In this document: positions 36,053-44,748 of the stretch, one piece after another
Numbering within the stretch: position 1 is the first letter of the stretch
How the letters are laid out: each line of letters begins with the position of its first letter
Assembly (NCBI GenBank): GCA_018222985.1
Contig: JAAEZG010000003.1
Location: 124,001-188,000, forward strand
DNA from: Gammaproteobacteria bacterium
Lineage (GTDB): Bacteria > Pseudomonadota > Gammaproteobacteria > Enterobacterales > Alteromonadaceae
Reading direction: 5' to 3'
DNA: 64,000 nt
Position numbers and translations under genes: made by a program
Notes under the pieces: model-generated
Told to the model about the DNA's origin: nothing
The model's input: the letters and a program-made list of their open reading frames with translations, nothing else
Databases searched by the model: none

Positions 36053-36106
36053 CATCTACGTTTATAGTGGTTGTATTCGCACAACAGGGTAAGTTATTGC
36101 GTACTT

Positions 36107-37780
36107 ATGGACGATACAATTCACTACTACACCCGCAACGCTGAACAGCTTGCTGACCAATATGACAGCCTTGATTTTGAGCAGGTTCACCGTGACTGGC
36201 TTGATTTAATTCCATCTGAGGGATTAGTGCTAGATGTTGGTGCCGGTTCAGGCCGTGATGCGCGTTATCTCGCTGACCGTGGTCTCACTGTTTATGCAGT
36301 CGAGCCAGCAGAGGGTATTCGTGAACGCGCTCAGCAATATAATTCAAACCCGTCTATTCACTGGATAAACGATAGCTTACCTGAACTTACCCATGTGCAG
36401 CGCCATGCAACGAAATTTGACCTCATTTTACTCAGTGCCGTATGGATGCATGTGGCACCGTCTTCGCGCCAGCGCGCCTTTCGTAAATTAAGCTCGCTAC
36501 TGAAGCCCAACGGTAAAATGGTAGTTTCGCTGCGGCACGGTGCCAGTCCAGATTCCCGGACCATGCACTCTGTTTCGGCTGATGAGTTGAAACAGTATGC
36601 ACAGCAGCAAGGCTTAAGTTACAAACTGTTGAACGCCCGCAGCGATCAACTTGGTCGGCAAGATGTTTCATGGGAAACGGTATTACTAACATTACCTGAC
36701 GACGGTACTGGGGCGTTTCCTTTAATTAGAAATATCGTTATTAACGACAGCAAATCTTCAACCTACAAAGTTGCCCTATTACGCACTCTGCTTCGCATTG
36801 CCGAAGGTCATCCTGGCGCAGTCATCGAACGCACACAAAACTACATTGCTCTGCCTATGGGACTGGTGTCTCTGTATTGGTTAAAACTCTACAAACCATT
36901 AGTCGACACATTTGGTATGCACCAAGGCAGCAGCGGAAAATTAGGATTCGTTAAAGCCAATGGTTGGGAAGCACTCACAAGCTACAGCCCCAATGACTTT
37001 TATATCGGCCGTTGCATTTTCGATAATGATGAAGCGACAAGCGTGTATCGCACTTTAAAAGATATCGCATCGACAATTAAAAACATGCCGGCTAAATACA
37101 TCACATTGCCTGGCACCAAAGACGAAATATTTCAGGTTGAACTGAACCGAAGTCATGCTCCGAAAGATAGCTTGGTTCTTGATTTTGAATTTTTGAAGTC
37201 ACTCGGCACCTTTTATGTGCCGCGCACCATTTGGGATGTACTAACGAACTACAGCGTATGGATAGAGCCGGCATTAGTTAACGAGTGGGTTAGTTTGATG
37301 GAAGGTTATAACCGAGAGCACCCTAGCGCATACACTAAGTTAGACTATTTTAATGCACTGCAATGGGAGAACCCAGAGCGTTCAACCCGCAGGGTTCGTG
37401 AACGTGTTGATGCATTGGCTGATGTCGATTGCTGCTGGAGCGGCCGTTCGTTAAACAAAAACGCCTACGCGGTTGATCACGCTTTTCCGTTTGCTCGTTG
37501 GCCCAATAACGACTTGTGGAACTTGTTACCGACCCAGAAAAAAATCAACGAAAATAAGTCGGACAAATTACCTACACGACAGAGGCTGACGCAATCACGC
37601 GCTTATATTCTGGAATGGTGGCAGCAAGCATGGGACAGCAATCAGCGTGAGTTCTTTACTCAGGCGAATTTTGCGCTGCCCGATTTAACGCCCACCAACA
37701 CTAACTACGACGATGTGTTTGAAGCGCTGACCGTGCAGCGCGACCGGATTAAGCAGATACAGCAGTTGCGGGATTGGTGA
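36107..37780 (+). CDS. methyltransferase-HNH endonuclease fusion protein
   Basis: A 557-residue two-part protein. Residues 1-200 are a class I methyltransferase with LDVGAGSGRDARYLA (about 42), VYAVEPAEG and SAVWMHVAPSSRQRAF, related to the stand-alone enzyme at 26617-27213. A middle region (about 200-400) has a SSTYKVALLRTLLRIAEG block that often accompanies HNH proteins. The HNH domain is at about 440-500: CCWSGRSL, AVDHAFPFARWPNND, LWNLLPTQKKINENKSDKLP. No DNA-methylase (N/D)PPY motif is visible, so it may not be a classical restriction-modification fusion. I begin at 36107 (MDDTIHYY), where similarity to the paralogue begins. It converges with the PLD-helicase gene 11 bases away. Confidence 0.8.
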   Translation: MDDTIHYYTRNAEQLADQYDSLDFEQVHRDWLDLIPSEGLVLDVGAGSGRDARYLADRGLTVYAVEPAEGIRERAQQYNSNPSIHWINDSLPELTHVQRHATKFDLILLSAVWMHVAPSSRQRAFRKLSSLLKPNGKMVVSLRHGASPDSRTMHSVSADELKQYAQQQGLSYKLLNARSDQLGRQDVSWETVLLTLPDDGTGAFPLIRNIVINDSKSSTYKVALLRTLLRIAEGHPGAVIERTQNYIALPMGLVSLYWLKLYKPLVDTFGMHQGSSGKLGFVKANGWEALTSYSPNDFYIGRCIFDNDEATSVYRTLKDIASTIKNMPAKYITLPGTKDEIFQVELNRSHAPKDSLVLDFEFLKSLGTFYVPRTIWDVLTNYSVWIEPALVNEWVSLMEGYNREHPSAYTKLDYFNALQWENPERSTRRVRERVDALADVDCCWSGRSLNKNAYAVDHAFPFARWPNNDLWNLLPTQKKINENKSDKLPTRQRLTQSRAYILEWWQQAWDSNQREFFTQANFALPDLTPTNTNYDDVFEALTVQRDRIKQIQQLRDW

Positions 37781-37791
37781 CCGTGTAGTTG

Positions 37792-40700
37792 TCAACGCAC
37801 CACCGAATAAGCCTGAAAGAGCTGCGCTGTTAGCGGATTTTTCAACTTCCAAGTTATGCTCATTGGTTTGGAGCCCTCGCTTTTCACCAATTCCACCGGT
37901 CCACACGCTCGATAGGGCTTATCTTTGTTTTCGCGAACAAACAACTGGAAGCGCCAGCCATTAAGATCGCTTTCTAAATAGCGACGGCCCGCTGTGGTAT
38001 GTGGGGCTGCTGTATTTTGAGACTGCCAATGGAATAGTTCACGACTAATGGCATAGTCATCATAAGCAACACCTTCGTGAATGGCATTTTGATTATCAAG
38101 CGTAACGAACATGAGCTCAAGTTGCTTATCTTGATCGCGCCAAACCCCTTCTCGAACAGCGGCATAACGCGATTCTGTATGCTCTCCAACGGCTGTCATT
38201 ATTTCACGAATTTTATAAGCGCTATGCAATTTCAAGCCTGAATACTCAAGCTCGGGTAACTCTTTAAATTGCTCATTTGTCGCTGCATCAAGCGCATCCG
38301 CAAGCTCAACCAGTTCCGATAGCAACTCCGGTGTCTGTGCCAAGTCTTGCACAAAGCCGTTAACGGTATGAATGCCTTGGCCACCGCATATCTGATAAGC
38401 CAACATTAATGCGTACTTTCGAGACTGTCCGTCGTCACCTAGTGAGCCCTTTCCAATAGCTCGCATTACATTTAAATAATCTGGGTCATCTATGTGCAGC
38501 ACGTCTTTGAAACGTCTATTGAGCTTAGTTTCAAGCTCTGTCGGTGCGCCGGCAATGAGCTGTGTATCTCGCTTTAACCGAGTCCAACCAGACGCGCCAT
38601 TTTTACGGTAAATATCTTCAAACTCGAGTGCCTGTTCTCGGACAAATTCAGCTAAGTGAATTGCTTCAGAACCATGGAGGGCTTGGTAACCAATAAGTTC
38701 GGTTTTTAGCCGCTGCCAATTGGTTATTACCGTTTGCTGTAGGTTAAAAAGTATGTGTTCACGTGCCTGCTGCTGCATTTGCAAGTAGCAACCTGGTGGA
38801 AGGCTAGCAAAGCCATGTTTCACACCTTCAATAATTTCTCGCTTGGAAAGACCGGTAATGGCGCTATACAAAATATCAAAACGGAAGTTTGTTTCGTATT
38901 GACCGACAAAATCAAGAATTAAGCAGCTATCTTTCTCGTCATGTAAGCGTAAACCACGACCAATTTGCTGCTGGAATAAGGTTACGCTTTGGGTTGGTCG
39001 CAATAACAACAGTGTATCTACAAACGGTAAATCAACGCCTTCGTTGTAAAGGTCTACGGTCACGATGACATTGATTTCGCAACGCTCAAGCATTGCAGGG
39101 AGTTTTGCCCGCTCTTGTGCTGGCGTCTGACCTGTAACCAGCGCAGCTTTAACACCGTGCTGATTAAAAAACTGCGTCATAAATTCCGCATGCGCAACCG
39201 AAACACAAAAGGCCAGAGCACGACATTCTGCAATTGCACTTACATGCTCCTCCCACGCTCTCAGCACCGCTATCGCGCGGCCTGTTTCTCCGGTGAGAAG
39301 CTGTTCAAGCTGTGCGATTTCATTTGCGCTACGCCAATTCACACCGGAATAATCAATACCGTCCGCGCAGGCATAGTATTCAAAAGGCGCAAGCAATTGT
39401 TGCTCTAATGCATGCCATAAACGCATCTGGGCAGAAGGCGTTCCATCTGGCCGCAAATCAAAATGTTGAAGTATGTTCAAGCCGTCTGAGCGCTCAGGCG
39501 TAGCTGTCAAACCGAGCAAATATTTGGGTTTCAGTCGCTCTATTAAGCGCCTAAATGAATTGGCTTCAATATGATGACATTCATCAATAATCACCATATT
39601 CCAGTAGTCATCGCCTAATTGATCAGCAAGTTGCCGGCTGTTGACGCTCTGTATTGTCGCAAACAAATGTGTATTCGATTCGGGTATATGTCCATCGGCG
39701 AGGTAATCGCCGAAGTTACCATTGCGCAAAACATGCCGAAACGTTTGTAACGACTGTTGCAAAATTTCCTTACGGTGCGCGACAAAAAGAAGTCGTGGTT
39801 GTCCCCCCTCTTGCTGACAAATACGTTTGTAATCCAGCGCGGCCATAACGGTTTTGCCGGTGCCCGTAGCAGCTACCAATAAATTACGATAGCGCCCGTG
39901 CGCACGTTCGTTCGCTAATTGGTCGAGAATAATTTGCTGAAACGGTTTGGCTTGAATATCAAAAAACGTGGTGATGACATTCTCACCGTGATCTTGAACG
40001 CCTCGCTCACGAGCTAACGCACCGCGCAGCTCTTTTTCATGCATTTTGTTGTTAGGGTCAAACGTTTGAAATTCTTCATCCTGCCAAAGCGTTTCAAAAT
40101 GAGCGCGCGCCCGTTGATACAGGAAGTTCTGGCCCCTTTCGGTGAATTTAACCGTCCATTCAAGACCGCCCATAAGTGCCGCACCTGAAAGGTTCGCGCT
40201 TCCGACATACGCAGAACCAAAACCGGTATCGCGCTCAAAAATCCACGCTTTTGCATGAAGTCGATTGCGCCGGCCATCAAGAGAAATTTTCACCTCGCAG
40301 TTGGGTAATTCGGCGAGCATTTTTACCGCTTTTAAATCGGTAGCGCCAATGTAAGTCGTGGTGATGATGCGAAGGCTCGTCCGCGACTGATGTTGCGCAT
40401 CAACAGCGGTGATTTCACGAAGTAGGTTTATGATTTTGCGCACGCCTGACATCGTGATAAAGCTCATCAAAATATCAACGTGCTGGCAGCTAGATAATTC
40501 AGCTTTTAGTTCGTGGAATAGCGCTGGCGAGTCTTTCCCGGAGGTAAATAGCCAAGGTTGTGCCATGCCCACTTGAGGCAAATTCACTTTTTGTTCAGGG
40601 CGATGAAGAGCGCGCAGAACGGACGGCGGACTTTGATAGGGGGATGCAGGCTCTAAATTCGCAATATTTCGAGCATAAACCAAAAGCTCATTTAAAATTT

Positions 40701-40908
40701 CGAGCTGACGCAGAATTTTTTCATTTTCTGTGCCACCGTTGTTTTGTAATTCAGCTAAGGCATTGGAAATTTCTTCGGTGATTACTTCAGCTAAATGTCG
40801 GCTGCTAGTTTTTAAATCCAACTTTTCACTGATTTCACTCAAACCAGATTCAGCAATTGCTTGCTCGAGTTCTTCGCTTTTTAAAAGTTCATAAAATCCT
40901 TCTTTCAT
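37792..40908 (-). CDS. PLD nuclease / DEAH helicase / DUF3427 protein
   Basis: A 1038-residue protein. Residues about 130-270 form a phospholipase D-like nuclease half-site, LHAKAWIFE...GSANLSG. Next is an SF2 helicase with Walker A AATGTGKTVMA (about 345), DECHH box, LTATPERSDG, VDLYNEGVDLPF and the motif VI QQIGRGLRL. The C-terminal third is DUF3427, with ELFHWQSQN and GRRYL. The set is common in genomic islands and related to restriction and repair helicases. I start at 40908 (MKEGFYELLK), as residues upstream look non-coding. A phage-defence or DNA-repair role is inferred from domains and the neighbourhood. Confidence 0.85.
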   Translation of the reverse strand: MKEGFYELLKSEELEQAIAESGLSEISEKLDLKTSSRHLAEVITEEISNALAELQNNGGTENEKILRQLEILNELLVYARNIANLEPASPYQSPPSVLRALHRPEQKVNLPQVGMAQPWLFTSGKDSPALFHELKAELSSCQHVDILMSFITMSGVRKIINLLREITAVDAQHQSRTSLRIITTTYIGATDLKAVKMLAELPNCEVKISLDGRRNRLHAKAWIFERDTGFGSAYVGSANLSGAALMGGLEWTVKFTERGQNFLYQRARAHFETLWQDEEFQTFDPNNKMHEKELRGALARERGVQDHGENVITTFFDIQAKPFQQIILDQLANERAHGRYRNLLVAATGTGKTVMAALDYKRICQQEGGQPRLLFVAHRKEILQQSLQTFRHVLRNGNFGDYLADGHIPESNTHLFATIQSVNSRQLADQLGDDYWNMVIIDECHHIEANSFRRLIERLKPKYLLGLTATPERSDGLNILQHFDLRPDGTPSAQMRLWHALEQQLLAPFEYYACADGIDYSGVNWRSANEIAQLEQLLTGETGRAIAVLRAWEEHVSAIAECRALAFCVSVAHAEFMTQFFNQHGVKAALVTGQTPAQERAKLPAMLERCEINVIVTVDLYNEGVDLPFVDTLLLLRPTQSVTLFQQQIGRGLRLHDEKDSCLILDFVGQYETNFRFDILYSAITGLSKREIIEGVKHGFASLPPGCYLQMQQQAREHILFNLQQTVITNWQRLKTELIGYQALHGSEAIHLAEFVREQALEFEDIYRKNGASGWTRLKRDTQLIAGAPTELETKLNRRFKDVLHIDDPDYLNVMRAIGKGSLGDDGQSRKYALMLAYQICGGQGIHTVNGFVQDLAQTPELLSELVELADALDAATNEQFKELPELEYSGLKLHSAYKIREIMTAVGEHTESRYAAVREGVWRDQDKQLELMFVTLDNQNAIHEGVAYDDYAISRELFHWQSQNTAAPHTTAGRRYLESDLNGWRFQLFVRENKDKPYRACGPVELVKSEGSKPMSITWKLKNPLTAQLFQAYSVVR

Positions 40909-40979
40909 TACCGATTTCCCTAGCTGTAAATCTATGTCGTTAAAGTGCCAGGTTTCACTTAAACGAGCAACACAAAAGC

Positions 40980-41513
40980 TTACAACGCCTTCAATACTCC
41001 CTTCCACCACCCACGCCAATGCTCAACCTGCGCGTCGCTTTCAAGCTTCGAGTGCTCTACCGAAAGTGCCGATTTGCCCGGGGCTTTTTCGTAAATGTTC
41101 ACAGAAACGGCGGAGCCGTCGGCGAGGCCGCAGCGCCAGTAGCGCCATTTGTCGGTTTGTAAGGTATCGGGCCCGCGGGTTATGGCCACGTCGCTGAACT
41201 CGTTGCGGCCCTTCATGGCGGTGGCCCATAGGTTTAGGGCGTCATCCATGCTGCTGTTAACGGTTTTGCTGGCCGACACTCTGAACTTGCCGGTGCAGTC
41301 TTGGCCAACCACGCGGCGGCCTATGTGCTGTTCATAGTTTACCGTCAGCATTTGCGCCCACCAGTGCGAGGTACCATGTTCGGTAGCTAGCCATTGGGCA
41401 ATGTGTTTGTGACTCATGGCTTGTGCGTTTGCGGCATCAAGTGCATCACACCAATGTTGCCAAGGTTTTCCCGTGCCTTTTAATACCGCTTCGTTAGAAA
41501 TTGCTTGTGCCAT
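40980..41513 (-). CDS. DUF4287 plus SRPBCC-like protein
   Basis: The 177-residue protein has an N-terminal DUF4287 segment (GKPWQHWCDALDAANAQAMSHKHIAQWLATEHG) followed by WWAQMLTVNYEQHIGRR and then an SRPBCC or START-like region (FRVSASKTVNSSMDDALNLW ... VSVNIYEKAPGKSALSVEHSKL). Related proteins occur in many bacteria with no known function and may bind a small ligand. It reads in the same direction as the helicase gene, 72 bases after it starts, and a palindrome lies 20 bases before its start codon. Confidence 0.8.
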   Translation of the reverse strand: MAQAISNEAVLKGTGKPWQHWCDALDAANAQAMSHKHIAQWLATEHGTSHWWAQMLTVNYEQHIGRRVVGQDCTGKFRVSASKTVNSSMDDALNLWATAMKGRNEFSDVAITRGPDTLQTDKWRYWRCGLADGSAVSVNIYEKAPGKSALSVEHSKLESDAQVEHWRGWWKGVLKAL

Positions 41514-41532
41514 GTCGCGTTTAGACCTCGTA

Positions 41533-41579
41533 TATTCGGCTCATAGAATGAGCCGAATAACAGCAGTAATCGGCTCATT
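41533..41579 (-). promoter_or_regulatory. perfect palindrome and extra half-site upstream of the DUF4287 gene
   Basis: TATTCGGCTCAT (41533-41544) and ATGAGCCGAATA (41548-41559) form 12-bp arms with 3 bases between; a third copy TCGGCTCATT lies at 41570-41579. It is 20 bases before the start at 41513, with no following T-run, hence an operator rather than a terminator. Confidence 0.6.
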
Positions 41580-41675
41580 GTGCAACTTTTGCGCAAGTTG
41601 CTCGCTATATGAGTGCTTCAATGCCCTTTTTATGGTGTTACATTAAGGCTGACCTAATCGACTGGAATATTAAAG

Positions 41676-42452
41676 ATGCACCAACCCTCTATTTTCATCA
41701 CTGGCGCGGCCGCCGGTATTGGCAAAGCTACGGCGCTACGGTTTCTAGCTGGCGGCTGGCAGGTGGGTGCTTTTGATATAGATGCCCAAGGTTTAGAGAG
41801 CTTGGCTAACGCGGCCGCGGCTATGGGCTGTGGCGAGTTATTGATCACTGGCCAGCTAGATGTAACCAACAACCAAAGCTGGCAAGCGGCTCTAGCTGAA
41901 TTTACCGAGCACACGGGCGGCAGCCTGACGGTGTTGTTTAACAATGCTGGCATTTTGGTTTCAGGCCCGCTGGCGGAGCAAAGCTTGGACGCCCAGCAGC
42001 GGCTCATTCAGATAAATGTACAGGGCGTGCTTGCCGGCTGTTATTTGGCGCGGCCGTATTTGGCTAAAGGTTCGCGGGTAATCAACATGAGTTCGGCCAG
42101 TGCAATTTATGGCCAGCCTTCGTTGGCGGTTTATTCTGCTAGCAAATTTGCGGTGCGCGGACTGACTGAAGCTTTAAGTCTAGAGTGGGAAAACGCCGGT
42201 ATTCAAGTGATGGATGTGATGCCCCTGTTTGTGCAAACCAACATGGTCACCGACATGAACGCCAGCAGCATTCGCCGCTTGGGCGTGCGCTTAACCCCTG
42301 CCGATATTGCGCTGACCGTGTGGCGCATGGCGCACTATCGCGGCAACCGCGTGCATTGGGCGGTTGGCCTACAAACTAAGCTCATGGTGTTTGCGAGCAA
42401 GCTAACGCCAGCTTGGCTGCTACGCCTGAGTAACAAGTGGATTGCGAGTTAA
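41676..42452 (+). CDS. short-chain dehydrogenase/reductase
   Basis: Classical SDR of 258 residues with the cofactor motif TGAAAGIGKA (about 9-18), NNAG (about 90), the catalytic serine in INMSSAS and YSASK (about 152-156). The extra C-terminal hydrophobic part (LMVFASKLTPAWLLRLSNKW) suggests membrane contact, as in retinol-type SDRs. Asp at the end of the second strand (AFDID) indicates NAD preference. It converges with the SRAP gene and shares 4 bases. Substrate not known. Confidence 0.9.
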   Translation: MHQPSIFITGAAAGIGKATALRFLAGGWQVGAFDIDAQGLESLANAAAAMGCGELLITGQLDVTNNQSWQAALAEFTEHTGGSLTVLFNNAGILVSGPLAEQSLDAQQRLIQINVQGVLAGCYLARPYLAKGSRVINMSSASAIYGQPSLAVYSASKFAVRGLTEALSLEWENAGIQVMDVMPLFVQTNMVTDMNASSIRRLGVRLTPADIALTVWRMAHYRGNRVHWAVGLQTKLMVFASKLTPAWLLRLSNKWIAS

Positions 42453-43030
42453 GTAGAAACAACGAGCTCGATATCCGCCGGGGCCTGCAGTAGCGGCGCC
42501 AGCGCTTCGGCCTCGCTATTTAGCCAAAATTCTACTTCGCTCGGGCGAATAAGCAGCGGCATGCGGTGATGGTATTGGGCGCATTGCTTGGTGGGGGCGG
42601 TGGTTAGGGTAACCAGCTGTGCGTGATGCACGAGGTGCGGAAAATAAATGCCGGCCATGTAAAGTGGCTGATTATGCGCTTCAGCAAATAGGTATTTGGT
42701 TTTTCGGGGTTGCCCCTCTTCTTGCTGCCACTCATACCAACCGCTGCACGGCACCACACACCGAAACTCTTTGAATGCGCGCTTAAACGTCGGCTTGGTT
42801 GCCACGCTTTCGGCTTGGGCATTAATGATAATGCGCTTAGACCATTCCGGCTGAATTCCCCATAGCGTGTTTAGTTGGTGCAAGCCATTGTGGTTTATCG
42901 GCGTGGTAATTGTAGCCACCATTTGCGTTGGCCGCAGATCGTGATTGGTTGGCGTGGCAAACTTAAAGCCCAGCTGCTCGGTTACCAGCTGGCATAACGG
43001 GTCACTGACGACGTTAAGTCTTCCGCACAT
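42449..43030 (-). CDS. yedK: SRAP domain protein (YedK/HMCES family)
   Basis: The 193-residue protein begins MCGRLNV, where Cys2 becomes the N-terminal catalytic residue that forms a thiazolidine bond with abasic sites in single-stranded DNA. The family blocks NAQAESV, RCVVPCSGWYEWQ and HHRMPLLI, with the catalytic Asn, Glu and His, are all present. It protects stalled forks in E. coli and human cells. The start codon lies 19 bases from the first of four operator copies that belong to the divergent hip locus, so the two may be controlled together. Confidence 0.95.
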   Translation of the reverse strand: MCGRLNVVSDPLCQLVTEQLGFKFATPTNHDLRPTQMVATITTPINHNGLHQLNTLWGIQPEWSKRIIINAQAESVATKPTFKRAFKEFRCVVPCSGWYEWQQEEGQPRKTKYLFAEAHNQPLYMAGIYFPHLVHHAQLVTLTTAPTKQCAQYHHRMPLLIRPSEVEFWLNSEAEALAPLLQAPADIELVVST

Positions 43031-43048
43031 GGCTCACCTCAAAAAACA

Positions 43049-43175
43049 GGATTATATTCCCACTTTAATTGTTAAATTAGGAATAATATCCAAACAAATG
43101 ACGAACTTTCAACTTGAATAGATACAAGTATAGGACTATATTCCAGTTAATGCACAGAAAACAGGATAATAGTCC
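43049..43175 (+). promoter_or_regulatory. four GGA-N6-TCC operators spaced 31, 53 and 31 bases before the second hip locus
   Basis: GGATTATATTCC (43049), GGAATAATATCC (43080), GGACTATATTCC (43133) and GGATAATAGTCC (43164) share the palindromic pattern GGA-TA-rich-TCC. Offsets are 31, 53 and 31 bases, a symmetric layout of two pairs. The block lies between the divergent SRAP and XRE gene starts. Confidence 0.75.
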
Positions 43176-43184
43176 AAGGTATTT

Positions 43185-43490
43185 ATGGCAAAGCGCGACT
43201 TACATAAAGTTTTATTTCCAAAACAACGTCGAATATTAGCAACATTTGGCGAAGATTTGTTGTTGGCGACGAAACGCCGCGGATTCACCAAAAAACTTAT
43301 TTGCGACAGAACCGGGTTTGATTATAAAACCGTGAATAAAATTTTTGCCGGAAACCCCGGTGTGGCTATAGGCTCATACCTAAAAGTTATGGCCGTACTT
43401 GGCATGGAAGACAACTTTGCCAAATTGGCCGCGCACGATGAAGTAGGCATTAAGTTACAAAACATTAAGCTACTTGAGGGTTCACAATGA
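43185..43490 (+). CDS. HTH regulator paired with a HipA-like kinase
   Basis: The 101-residue protein has a basic N-terminus and an XRE-like HTH (TFGEDLLLATKRRGFTKKLICDRTGFDYKTVNKIFAGNPGVAIGSYLKVMAVLGMEDNF). It overlaps the HipA-like gene by 4 bases (ATGA), forming a HipB and HipA-type operon. It is unlike HipB of the first locus in sequence and in operator. It is expected to bind the GGA-N6-TCC sites upstream. Confidence 0.82.
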   Translation: MAKRDLHKVLFPKQRRILATFGEDLLLATKRRGFTKKLICDRTGFDYKTVNKIFAGNPGVAIGSYLKVMAVLGMEDNFAKLAAHDEVGIKLQNIKLLEGSQ

Positions 43491-44740
43491 GCCGTCGCAA
43501 TGTAGACGTGTATGCCTCGTGGTTACCCATTAAATCACCGCTTCGCGTTGGCGAGTTACGATTTTCTGAATCCAGTCGGGGCGGTATATTTAGCTTTGCT
43601 TATGATCGTGAGTTTCTAACGTCACCATACTGCTTACAAATTGATCCGCAGTTGAGCCTGCATAGTGGCGAATTCTTTAATGATGACGCGAATCACAATT
43701 TCCGTGCATTTCTTGACTCTTCGCCCGACAGATGGGGCCGTATTTTGATGCAGCGTCGCGCGGCTATTGAATTTAAGAAAGGCCTGCGTGCTACCGACCG
43801 AATGACTGACCTTGATTATTTACTTGGTGTTCACGACTCATACCGTATGGGTGGTTTACGATTTAAAACATCAGAATCTGATGCATTTTTAGATAATCAC
43901 GCGGATTTTGATGCGCCACCAGTAACCTCGCTGCGTGAGCTTGAATACGCAGCTTTGCAGCTTGAGCATGACGAAAATATTGATAGCGATGACTATTACC
44001 GATGGCTGAAAATGCTTATAGCGCCGGGGTCATCGTTAGGCGGTGCACGGCCCAAAGCATGTGTTCGTGATGAACATGACCATTTATGGATTGCCAAATT
44101 TCCCAACTCAAATGACGACCATGATGTAGCTGCTTGGGAGCTACTTTGTTACGAATTAGCCCTGAGCGCCGGCGTAGACATGTTCCCGTGCAAAATTGAG
44201 AAATACTCATCGCATCATCATACGTTTTTAACCAAACGCTTTGATCGCGAGGGCTCAGATAGGCTTCATTTCACGTCTGCCATGACGCAATTGCAATATT
44301 ACGATGGTGAGCAATCTGAAGGGGCGAGCTATTTAGAATTAGCTGAGTTCTTAACTAACAACGGCTCACAAACTGAAGCAGATCTTGCACAACTATGGCG
44401 TCGAATTGTATTTAATATCGCCATTTCAAACACCGATGATCATTTACGCAATCATGGCTTTTTACTGACCGAAAAAGGCTGGAAATTATCACCAGCATAC
44501 GACTTGAACCCTATCGTCGGTAAAACGGGGTTGCATTTAAACATTACTGACACCTCAAATGCTCTCGATTACAACTTGGCATTTGAAGTGATTGATTTTT
44601 TCCGACTTGAGCGTACCCAAGCTCAAGCCATTTACGATGATGTTTTAACCGCTGTTAGCGCGTGGCAACAGGTGGCCAAGCGCCTAGGTATAAGCCGCGC
44701 AGAACAACTATTAAAAATGCCGGCGTTCAATGTTGGCTAA
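43487..44740 (+). CDS. HipA-like kinase toxin (second locus)
   Basis: The 417-residue HipA family protein has the glycine-rich loop SSLGGARPK (182-190), catalytic NTDDHLRNHG (315-324) and metal-binding AYDLNP (337-342). The N-terminal YASWLPIKSPLRVGEL region is that of the YjjJ-like subgroup of HipA proteins that lack the short N-subdomain dimer layout of E. coli HipA. Key residues are intact, so kinase activity is likely. Unlike the first locus it has a small basic HTH partner. Target not known. Confidence 0.88.
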   Translation: MSRRNVDVYASWLPIKSPLRVGELRFSESSRGGIFSFAYDREFLTSPYCLQIDPQLSLHSGEFFNDDANHNFRAFLDSSPDRWGRILMQRRAAIEFKKGLRATDRMTDLDYLLGVHDSYRMGGLRFKTSESDAFLDNHADFDAPPVTSLRELEYAALQLEHDENIDSDDYYRWLKMLIAPGSSLGGARPKACVRDEHDHLWIAKFPNSNDDHDVAAWELLCYELALSAGVDMFPCKIEKYSSHHHTFLTKRFDREGSDRLHFTSAMTQLQYYDGEQSEGASYLELAEFLTNNGSQTEADLAQLWRRIVFNIAISNTDDHLRNHGFLLTEKGWKLSPAYDLNPIVGKTGLHLNITDTSNALDYNLAFEVIDFFRLERTQAQAIYDDVLTAVSAWQQVAKRLGISRAEQLLKMPAFNVG

Positions 44741-44748
44741 AGTTAAGT

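Noticed and set aside
36071-36106. Earlier TTG start for the HNH fusion
   Set aside because: It adds 12 residues without similarity to the paralogue and without a suitable ribosome-binding site.
36107-40908. Assigning the HNH fusion and helicase to a named defence system such as DISARM, Mokosh or a type III restriction system
   Set aside because: The characteristic partner genes are missing (for DISARM a DrmB/DUF1998 gene and a true DNA methylase; for type III a Mod with an adenine methylase motif), and domain order differs from what I know of Mokosh.
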